This document shows positions 50,916 to 61,242 of a stretch of 64,000 bases of DNA, piece after piece. How positions within the stretch are numbered: position 1 is the stretch's first letter; each line of letters starts with the position of its first letter. This stretch comes from Cinclus cinclus. Lineage: Eukaryota > Chordata > Aves > Passeriformes > Cinclidae. The notes beneath the pieces are model-generated. The model was not told the origin of the DNA and searched no databases. It was given only the letters and a program-made list of their open reading frames with translations. The position numbers and the translations under genes are program-made. Location: the NCBI RefSeq assembly GCF_963662255.1, contig NC_085060.1:7131630-7195629 (forward strand). Direction: 5' to 3'.

Positions 50916-53900
50916 TTCTTGACAACACTCTAAATTTCTGGTTTAAGAGGATCTTAACAACAGCAAGAGGTTCATTTTGAAGTCTGTGGCATCCCTCAGG
51001 GCTGGTGACTTAGGAAACATTCTGACTCAAGGATTAAAAAAAAAAAAAAAAAAAAAAAAGAAAAAAAATTAAAAATAGTGGCCAGCCAAAACTGGCTGAA
51101 TTGAAAGAGATGGCTGCTCCAGCTAATATGCAATCGTAACTGTTTATGGCTGAGTGGCATAAGATGCTATGCAAGTTTGAACTTTATTACTTGAACTTGG
51201 GAGCCTAAATGAACATTCATGACGTAATTGTTTGTTTGTGTGTGTATATAGCAGCATTCAGAGATGCAAAGAAAGGTAGGTGGCTAGGAATGAGGCTGAC
51301 ACCATGGAATAAGTATAAAAGCATAGTTTGGATTTTTTCAGTTGTGTTGGGTAAATTTATAGCCCAAATGCATTGCTGTACATATTAAAATGTGCCTTTT
51401 TTGTCCTGTGTTAAACTGTTTCAGACTTGTGGTTTTTTTCTAGCCTCTTGTTTCGTCGCAGGAGCCAGGCGCCTAAGTTTTAACAACTCCCTGCTGAATG
51501 AGGAGCGTGGCACAGGTACTTGGTCTGTGTCCTTTCTCTAATGACACAAGGTGCAGTAGGAATTTGGGGGCTCTGAGGTGGGGTGGGGGCGTGACAGGTC
51601 TTTCCCCTCTGGTCACCAGCTGGCTGTGTCGAAGTCTTGCCTTCTTTCCAAATCCAAGCTGGGGATGTTTTGTGGCATTTGAAAGGGAGATGTAATGCCT
51701 TGTCTCTAGCTGGTGACTATAACCTTGTTTTTCCTTAGCCTGGGAGCAGCATGATTTGGGAAAACTAGCACCTCTGTGCTACTCCTGAATTCCTTCTCTG
51801 TGCTGGCTCTAGCAGTTGGTGCTTGCTTGGTGGAGAGTAGATGGGGGTGTGAGGATACTTGCATTAATAGCAAGTTAGAGCTGTGGCCTGTTGTGTTCAG
51901 CTGGTTTCAGAAGACACAGTAGCTCACAGGTACAAACACCTGTGGTGTTTGGGTATGGGCTGCTGCCACCTGTGCTTTTGAGCCAAGTTTGAGATTAATG
52001 GGGGTCCAGGCTTACAGGCAGTAACTTTAGAACTGTTAAAGCTTAAACTGCTAACTGCTGGTTAAAGCTGCTTAGTTGCAGAGTTGGGTAGCGCTTCTGG
52101 CTTCTCAACAACCATGACAACTTCTCACCAGCAGCAGCTTGGTAAAACAGTCTGGTCTAGTGTTGAGATGGACTGAAATCTGAAAGCAAAGTTTTCAGAA
52201 TGGAGCAAGCTAAAAACCTATCATGAAACATAGCAACATGTAACAGCTTTTGTTTTTAAGGCTAAGTGATAATTGAATAACTCAGAAATACTTTCATAGT
52301 TGCTTAATTATGGTAATTTTTAGTATCTTTAATGCACAAAAAAGTAATATTTGCCCCATTTTATGAGCAGTTGCATTTTAAAAGCCTCAATAAAGCTGCA
52401 TCTGGAAAAGAAATAGGTACTTCTGTATTTTGCTACCCTTTCTGCATGTTTTGTAATGCAAGGGAGTAGGCAGCCAGAGATCCCAGGGTGTGGAAATTTG
52501 ATGGGGAAGTGGCAGAGCAGAAAAGAAAAGTAACGGCATCAGTTCAGGAGCTCTAATGCTGTTTCTATTGTCTAGTTGGCAAAATCTCCCCTTAGCCACA
52601 ATATGGGACTTTGTGTAGATTACTGTTGTGCAAATCGAGCTTGGCTTTGAATTAACTGCTAGTGAGCTGAGCCCCCATTGATAGTATCAGCAAATAAAGA
52701 CTAGAGCTGACACCTCTTTGTCTTTCTTATATTGGAAATCCATTTAAGTTGCAGAGCTTGATCAAAGTCTTAGACCTTACAGTGCACTACCTATTGCTGT
52801 TCTTTACACACCTAAAATATGGCATTCCTTGGGAATGCTGTTCTATACAGCACTCCAAGGACTCGCATTTGGATACTGCTGATGTAGTGGTGATGTTTCT
52901 TCCCTGAATGAAGATAAATAACACATAATCCCCCCCCCCCGGCCCCTGTTTTGTATTCCGTCATGTCATCTCAAATATTGGGAGCTGCTTAATTTCACCC
53001 AATTCCATTATTTTCATAGAACACCCTCAAATGCTCTTTTACTCTGCTTTGAAATGCTTGTGGTGTTTCATAGAAGACATTTCTGCTTTGTGCTGCTGCA
53101 GAACTGAAACTTCTAGTTCAACTTTAGTCCCAGGCCAGGCAAAGTAAATATGTCTCTTATTAACTTCCTGATATGTAGAGAAGGGTAAGGATAAAAATAG
53201 ATTGGGCAGAGGGAGGGGATGGATGAAGAGGCTTTTTTCCTTGTGCGAATTTGACAGAACTGTGAGACCACTTATGTTTCCAAAATGCAATGTGTTGATG
53301 CTCCTGTCCCTGCTGAAGTTGGGCTGAGGGACCAGGGGTCAGCTAAGAAAAAGGGATGGTGCTGTTTCTGCAGCTGTTACAACCCACTGACTGCTAGGGA
53401 GAAGCAGAGGAAGGCATGACTAGGTGGGATGGTCCCTCTGGATGCCTAAAAGGGGGTGTGAGAGGTCTGAGGACTTTGGAACAAAAGAAAGTGTGTGATG
53501 GCGATGTGAGGCAGAGACAGCACTGACCCATGTCATGCAGGTCATTTCCCGTGGTTAGTGCTGTTTGGTTTGCACTCAGAATTGTCCAGACTCTTGAGAA
53601 AACGATTGCTACCAAAATGTATCTATCACATTGCTCTGAATCGAACCATCTGGGGGGCAGCGGGATGAATGAGGTTGCTGAGCTGCTCTCTGCAGAGCAG
53701 AATCTGCCTCTGGTGAAAATGAGCCTGGGAGTGTTAGCATGACCCAGAGAGTCAGAGGATACAGACCCACTGCTCTGTAGTATGTATATTCCAAAATTCA
53801 GTTGAGACGTGGCACACATTTGGTGTGAGCCAAATCTGAGCGCCTGGACTGGGAGGAAGAGGCTGCATCAGAGAAATCCCACCATGGGTGTGGTGGTTGC

Positions 53901-56185
53901 ACCTAAGAAGCAGTCACAAGGAAAAGTACATTGCAGGATGGTTTCCTGCTGCTGTGTCAGGACCTAAACACATCTGTGAGGAAGGAGTATGTAAATTTCT
54001 ATGGTAAAATTAATTTAAAATCCTAGTACAAATGTGTATCTCCCTAGGGCAGGGAGAGTTTGCTTTGGGGATGTGACTGAGGATACAAATACAGTCAAAG
54101 CACCTCTCATACCTTCTCCCTTTGAACAGCTCATTTTTAGGTAGTTTTACTCGCTCCTAATAAACCCTGCAGGAACAGCAGCAAGGTGCAAGGGCTTCTG
54201 TTGGTCCTGGCTCAGCAGGTGGCAGGTGAATAGCTTTTTACTTCCAGCCTCCAGACAATTCTGGCAGCCACCTCTGCTCACTCAGGCTCTTCTTGTTCCA
54301 CAAGCAGAGGAACATCTTGCAAATAAGCCCTTTTCTGCTGCAGGTTTTGGGGAGCTTGGATGAGGAGATGGGATATTTCCAGTGGGGTGAGAGCAGGATG
54401 CTGTATTTCTGGCAGTGCTTTCTGACAAGCCCCAGACTCCCCTCTGTGAATGTTCACCCAAGCTCACTTTCTAAAAGATAATGGGAGGAAGTGTGACAAT
54501 TGGCATGTTTATTTCTTTCTAGGGCTAGGGCTGCACCACATTTTAATGCAATAAACTGAATTGCAAATCACAGCAGTGCTGCAAACAAAAGTGTGCTGGG
54601 GACCCTGTTACCAAGCAGTTGCTTTCTAAATGTGTCAACTTGCAGTGGGGAAGGGACTGAATAACCAGCGTGCCTGACAAGAGGTTTTGTGCTCTATGAA
54701 GTGTCTTCATCCCTTTTTGTAGGCTGGGCTCTGGTTGGGCAATATTTGGTAATCTGTGTTCAAAGCACTCTGTGAACATCTAATCCTTCAGGAGATCTGA
54801 TCTCTATGTGCTAAAGCAATATGTGGATTGGGGGGGATGTCTCCTTGCCTGTGCTAATGCTCTTGATTGGAGTTGTCTGATGCTAGGAACTCTTTCCTGA
54901 GTGCCCTTCTGCACCTGGATCTCTAAATTAGGCAGGAGGAAGCAGCACAGCCATACTGGAGCTGACAGCTCTGTATCCTGGGTGGTGAGTAACTCCTCTT
55001 GTTCCTGGATGTGGCATAGCCTCACAGAAACACCTGAGAAGTGGCTAAGCCAGGGCTTTATGTTAAGCTAGACCAGGGGTGGCAGGTGACTTCCCCAGGA
55101 GTAGCAAACTGGTGCTGTGCTGGGGCTAATACCTTTGGAGGCTGGGATGCATAAAAGCAGACATTTGTCTTGTTGAGATGAAAATGCACTAACCATGGCA
55201 AAGTGATGCCTGTCCTGTAACTTAACTGTGTCCCCTGACACGATTGACTTCATGTCTGTGGTTGAATTCAGCAGCCAGGCAAACCACAGCTGGGAGGCCA
55301 GCCTTGCTGCAGGGCTGGGTGTTTTGATGGTGTTTGTGGTTTACTTTTGAGCCTGTGAGTGCATAGTGGTGCTGCTCTGCCTCAGTGCTCCCTGTGGGAT
55401 ACCTGGAGAGCCAGAGTAGCTCCTCTGCACTGGTGTCACACACCACCGTAGCTGAACCTGTGTGAGGAGGGGGACAGGTAGGATGCTGTGAGTGATAGAG
55501 TTGCTTTTTCTTCCCAGCCCTTCCACTTGTAAAGCTCCCTCAGGTATTTCAAGTCAGAAAAATGCTCTTTCAAAAATATTAATCAAACATGGCCTGCCTT
55601 TTTTGTTGTAAAAGCTTATAGCTTGTAAGTGTTTTTAACTGCTTCTTTGTGAAGCTTAAAACTAGCTTTATTTAGTTTAGAAAATTAATACCCATAGCGG
55701 GATGAAGTGATTTGAGGGATTGCTTGAGACGAATGCCTTTTTTCTGCTGTAATGACTGTGTTATTGCTCTTTTACTGTGTGTTACCTGGCTGTGCCAGCA
55801 GTAATACAGGGTTGTGTAAAAGAGGCTTGAGGAAGGTGCAACCAAGGTTAATTTGGTCTCTCATTTTCTTACAAAATATGTTGGTTGAGTTTTTTTCTCT
55901 TTAGCTTTAGTGCTCAGACTGGGGAACTTCCCTGGGCTTGGCTTCTGCAGTTGTTTAAAGCATTACTACCTGTAGGTCCTGGCTAGGGTTTCTCCTCAGT
56001 AGCAGGGAGAGCAGAAGGAAACATGCTGGGTCTTCTGTTGCTTTATTTGTTGCTTCATATAGCTACTTAATTTTTGTAAGCTGCTGGGAGGTTTTTCAAG
56101 CCATGCTCAAAGATCAAGGTATCAGTAAAACTCTGAAGGAGAACCCTTTCTTCAAAGGATGTGTCTGAAAGTAGACTAGAATCTA
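50916..56185. other. Downstream flank of HMGB3, no gene recognised
   Basis: Non-coding sequence. It starts with an A-rich tract at about 51034-51076 and contains a further TGTACATA at 51377-51384 and a second AATAAA at 52389-52394, which might belong to a longer HMGB3 transcript. An 11-C run lies at 52930-52940. Open frames (up to 141 codons at 53394-53819, minus strand) show no family resemblance. Confidence 0.45.
51034..51076. repeat. A-rich low-complexity tract
   Basis: A run of about 25 A is broken by one G and continues as an A-rich stretch. It lies about 120 bases beyond the predicted HMGB3 cleavage site. There is no AATAAA or ATTAAA within 30 bases upstream, so it is more likely a simple repeat than a retrocopy tail. 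Confidence 0.85.
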
Positions 56186-56300
56186 GAATAGAATCATAGA
56201 ATCCTTGAATTGTTTGGGTAGGAAGGGACCTTAAAGATCATCTTGTTCAAACCCCCCTGCCACAGGCAGGGCCACCTTCCCCTCTATGAGGTGCTAGACA
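56186..56300 (-). mobile_element. CR1 LINE 3' fragment
   Basis: Read on the plus strand it starts with GAATCATAGAATCC, then GGGTAGGAAGGGACCTTAAA, GATCATCTTGTTCAA, and CCCCCCTGCCACAGGCAGGG. This is the reverse orientation of the most common avian CR1 tail. The copy is short and 5'-truncated. Confidence 0.92.
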
Positions 56301-57992
56301 GTCAAATTATTCACTGCCACTTGTTCCATTTGTTAGTGATTCCCACCAGAGCTGTCTAAGAAAAAAATCACTTAGACCTAGACCATGGACCCATAGACTA
56401 AACCACACATTTTGAACCTTGAGGGTGACTTGCAGAAGGCTTTCAGTGGTTTTGAACATAGGACTTGACCTTTTTTTTTTTCTACTCTTCTCTATGCATC
56501 TCTGCAAAGAGGGAGCAAATGGGCCTGTCCCCTTTTAGTGCTCTGCTTGGGGAGAATGTAAAGCTCAGCCCTTTGACTTTTCCATTACCTGTACTTAAAG
56601 GGGGCTTATGAGAAAGAGGAAGAGTGACATTTTACATGGGCAGATAGTAATAGGACAAGGAGGAAATTATTTTTCCCTGTAGTCAGGTGCTTTAGGGGAG
56701 ACCTTCAGCTTTCATGGGCTGTTGCTCTGTGCCAGCTCAGACACCCACTGTTGCTATTCCCCTGAGAATTTTGTGTTCACAGCAGCGTGAGGATGAGGAT
56801 GGAGGTTACGGGGGTGCAGGAGCTGCTGCTGACTGGTGCGTGCTCTCCCAGATGACCCGTGTGGGGCCGAACAGTTGTGATGGAGGTGGGAAACAGGAGC
56901 AGGAGGCAGCTGAGGGATGCGGGTCTCCAGGTCTTGAGCAGACGGCATCCAGCCCACAGGGTCTCTCCCTGTGCCGGGGACCATATGGTGCTGTATTTCA
57001 CAGCCAGCCCTGAGTGATGAGGTTCAGCAGTGACTGTGGATGAAAGGGAAGGGGTGGTCTCAGCAATGTTTGCTGCTGTTTGTGCTCGGGTCTCTCACGA
57101 AGGTGATTTTTGCCAATGAAACGTTCCGCTGTTCTGAGCACACCTCATGGCAGGGACACGAATAGGCTGCTGTGGGGGCAGATAAGGTGTTAGTGAATGT
57201 GTAGGTCGGAAGCACTTTCATATATGTTCTCATCCTGCCAAACACAAGGTTCCTGTCCATCAGAGATGTTGTGGTAGGGTTTCTTTTCCATTTGCCCCCT
57301 TCCAGGCCGTGCTTGGTTGGGCGGGCTGTGCCAGAGCAGGTGGCAGAACCCTGTAGCAAGAGCCTCTCCAGAGCAGAGCTGCAGATCCCTGTGATCTGGA
57401 GAAGGATTTCCTCCAGCCCCACAGCCCCAGGAGAGCAAGAACCACCTTCTTGCCATGGGTACTTGGGCAGCCCATCCTGACAAGGGCTCAGGGTGGTCAT
57501 GGTGGGAGGGGGGATCCTGCCAGAGGAGCTGCTGGTTTGCTAGAAGCCTTCCCCTAAATGTGGACATTATTATTTTTATTTTTTTATCTGCTTGCTCTGG
57601 AATCCTTTGCATTTTCCCCTTAATTCTGGAGAAAAATCAGCAGTGCCCTGTGTTCATGTGACATGGCTGCGCACAAACTCCCTTTGTGACTTTTTTCTTC
57701 CACGGGAGAGAAGCACATTCAGGAAAAGCAGGGCCCTGACAACAGGAATCAAGTGTTTCTAAATATGGACAGCCTTTTTTGGACTAAAAAGTCTTTTTGT
57801 ACCATGCATATTTCCCCTGTTAATCATTTCCTTTTGTTCCCTGCAAACTTGGGTCCTCCAGTGTTATAGAAGGAATTATAGCTGTTCTGTAAACTTTTCA
57901 TTATGATCCATGAACTGCCTTGTATGTTGCACAGATTTGCTGGGTTTTCTTTTTAATGTGGTTGGAAAGGCCAGCACTCTGGTATACTCACC

Positions 57993-57997
<5 letters not shown>

Positions 57998-58031
<34 letters not shown>
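57998..58031. repeat. 34-base T run
   Basis: An uninterrupted T tract. On the minus strand it would be a poly(A) tail, but no polyadenylation hexamer is found just upstream on that strand, so a simple homopolymer is the safer call. Confidence 0.9.
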
Positions 58032-58035
<4 letters not shown>

Positions 58036-58710
58036 AGTCATATTTGGCCTAAGCCCGTGTGGAAATATTGGGGATTTTACAGGCCATTGAGCTTTGCCTG
58101 GTCCTATTCACTGCTTTTTGTGTTGCAGTAATTGGCTTGATAAAGAAAGGCCTAGGCTCTGTGGAGTGTTTCTCCTCTAAGGTGAAATGTGAGATGGAGG
58201 GGGAAATATTCAGATGTTCACTAGCAGTTATGCTCGCTGGATAATCTGAATGCATCAGAAATGAGCTAGAGCTCAGACAAAGTAGGGGATTAAGAGTCTG
58301 AGATGGGCGAGCTGGTGGACATCTGTAAGCCTGCTGTTTAGCTCGTCTGCTGGGGTGGGTTATGTCTTCATAATGTGGGTTATAGGCACCGAAAATGAAC
58401 AGCATGCGGGGATCGCTGTGGCTCTCTGTGGATATATTCCAAAATAACAATTACTGTTGTTATTTGTGGAGGACCCCACCCTCCCCAGCAGAGCTCTGTG
58501 TGTTCAAGCTGTCCCTCTAACGCTGGAGGGACATGGTCTGGTCTGACGGTGCTGTCTGCATGTCCCACCTCTGCCTGCTGCTCTCAGGTAACCTCGTGCA
58601 TCTCCGTGGCTGGTGATACTCAGCAGATACTCAGGCCCTTGCTTGCACAGTGCCCCCTGTGATTTTGGGCAGGGGCAGCTCTGCAGAGCCCAACAGAAAA
58701 GCAAATACAT

Positions 58711-58732
58711 GGAGGAGGAGGAGGAGGAAGAG
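58711..58732. repeat. GGA-rich microsatellite
   Basis: About six GGA units followed by AGAG. It creates short polyglutamate and polyserine frames on the two strands that should not be read as coding. Confidence 0.85.
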
Positions 58733-59683
58733 AAAACCCAGCTCGAGGCTTCTGAACCCTTCCCATGTGCAGAGCCCAGCTCTCCTGAAGTTGAGCCCAT
58801 TGTTACAGTGCAGGCTGCCTCTGCCACCAGCAGCATCTGCTCCGGAGCACTGCCTGCCTGGGGTCAGCTCCACTTGCTCCATCCCTCTCTCACTCCCAGC
58901 CCCTCACCCTCATCCCTACAGGTGTGAGGTTCATGGCTAGGTTATCAGAATGGGGATGGAGCAGAATCTTCTTCATTTGATGATGAAACAGGAGTTGAAA
59001 AATCCTTCTGCTTTTTCAAAAACATTATTGGAGGAGGAATTACAAATATGTTGGGAACAGAACTAACTGAATAGTGGTTTGGTTTGTTTTTTCCCCAAAA
59101 AGTAATTTCTTTCCTAGCCTGTCCACATGTGCTCCTTTTTTGCTCCTCCATCTCCAGCACCTTGCTCCATCCTTTTACTGCATACCCTGACTTGGCAGCT
59201 TCAATTTTAGCCACAGCTCTAACATACCCAAATGTGGCTGTACACAGCTGGAGCCTCATAATGCTCCCAGCACATATTCACAGCTGCTGGAGCAGCACTG
59301 CACCTGCCACAGGTGAGAAGCATCACGCTGAGCCAGCCGGCCCCAAGAGGTTTCTTGTTCAGGGGAGCAGTGTAATTCCCACCCTACTCTGTTTCTGGCA
59401 ATGCCATCACTGCCAGACACTATGTTCCAGGGAATTAAAGCAGGACTGAAGAGTGAGTCGGGTGCAGCTGTGTGGCAGTGTCCCTGCAAGTTCTGACTAG
59501 GCAATATGTGGCCAGGTTGTGTGAAAGCCCTGCAAAATTCGTAATTTGTGGGGGATGTTCTTGTTTTACCTGTCAGCTATGCACATGCTAATCTGACCCG
59601 TGAGTCTCTGGGTACAGCACCAATGGCCAGTGGCTCCTGCTGTTCTGCCTTGTTTTCTTGTCTTTTTCTGGCCAAACTGTTTT

Positions 59684-59738
59684 TGGTTTTATTTTTTTTT
59701 TTTTGTTGTTTGTTTGTTTGTTTTTGTTTTTTTTTTTG
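59684..59738. repeat. T-rich (TTTG)n low-complexity tract
   Basis: T runs alternate with about four TTTG units. Simple sequence, no gene. Confidence 0.85.
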
Positions 59739-61215
59739 CTTGGGGGATCAGAGCTGAGTCCCAGTAGGCATTGGCAGCATTTTTACTTTTTGTGTACTTC
59801 TGTGTCCTATTGGGTTGAAATGTTGTCATACATTTTTTCTGGGTAGAAGCTTAGGGAGCTGCTGCCAAGGGCAATTTCTTGGCACTGGGTGGAGTGTGGG
59901 CACACAGGTAAAACAGCTCCTTTGCTAGGGCCAGTGTACCAGGGATCCTGCTTCTTGGTCTGTGCCAGCAAACACCATTTGGCTGGGGAAATGGAGGTCT
60001 GGAGAAGTAGAACAACATTACTGTGGTCGCCTGTGGGCACCCTGAAGCCAAACCTCTGAAAAGCTGGATTCAAAATACTACCTTTTGTCCCAGGGTAGGA
60101 GGAGGCATGTATTTTGCCTGAAAAGCAGGGTCAGAAGGGTTTTTTGTGTGCTGGTAGGGGACTGTAGTTTAGGAGACCTGCCTGATTTTACACATGCTAA
60201 ATGCAGTTTAGCATGAAAATCCCAATTCTTCTTCCACTGTAATGTAACTTTTCAGAAGTGCTAGCAGCACAAAACATTGAAACTGCTCTATACCGGGGGA
60301 GAGTCTGAGGGCTTTGGCATCATCCCCCAGGGCAGGGTACTCCACGGCTCCTGGTACTCTTCTGGGCTGTCAAAGCCTTTGCTGTGAGGTGGAGGAATCC
60401 AGGTTTGGAGGAGGCAGCCCTAAGCCCAGTGGCAGTTCCCTGGGTTCAGAGGGAGATGCTCCTGCAAAAAGGAGTGCTGGGATTTTGCATTCCCCTCAGC
60501 CTCAGCTCTGAAGGAAGCCTAAAGCTTTGGTCAATAATAAGCTTATAAGACAGTAAATCTTGGTAATGAGAAAAACAGAAGACAGCATCTGCTTAACACA
60601 ATGGTGCTGTGCATGGTCTGGTAAACTGATATTGAAAGGAGATGTCTGTTATCCCAGTGGTTACAGCTGAACAGCCCAATTTCCATGCAGGATTGGTGGG
60701 TTTCACTTCCCCCAGCCCTTCAGAGCAGTTGCTGGAATCCTGTTGGGGATGAGCACGGGCACAGGTGACCTGTTGCCCATGAGGCTGAGTGCTTACCACA
60801 GGTGTAGCAGCCCCTGCCACAAAACCAGAGCCAAGTTGCCATTGTCCTGCATGTGTGGAACTGGAGATGGGCATGAAATGGGACTGCCACAGTGATTGTG
60901 TGCTTCTCCTCCTGTGCCCACTCCAATGCCTCCTTGCAATGGCAGCACTGGGAGATGTACATACTTTGGAGGTACTCTGCTGCAAATAGGGGCTGGAGTA
61001 AAAATGGGAAACAGCTTTTTCTCTTGTCCTAGGTGCCAAAATGAGATGAGCTGATGGGCAACAGGTACCTGGGGCTGAATGAGTTGTGCAGGGGGCAGAT
61101 GGAAAAAGAAGAGGCTGGGTCTTCACCTGACACTTCACCTGACAAACCTGGTGCCCATGGGGTGGGAGATGGCAGTGATCCTGCTCCAGCTGTGTGAAGC
61201 CAGGACTGCAAAATG

Positions 61216-61242
61216 GGGAGGAGGAGGAGGAGGAGAAGGGGG
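61216..61242. repeat. GGA-rich microsatellite
   Basis: About six GGA/GAG units followed by a G run. It accounts for the serine-rich start of the chance open frame on the minus strand. Confidence 0.85.

Noticed and set aside
53630..53655. GGTTCGATTC on the minus strand, resembling a tRNA B box
   Set aside because: The flanking bases cannot form a T-arm stem, and no matching A box or acceptor stem is visible, so it is not a tRNA gene.
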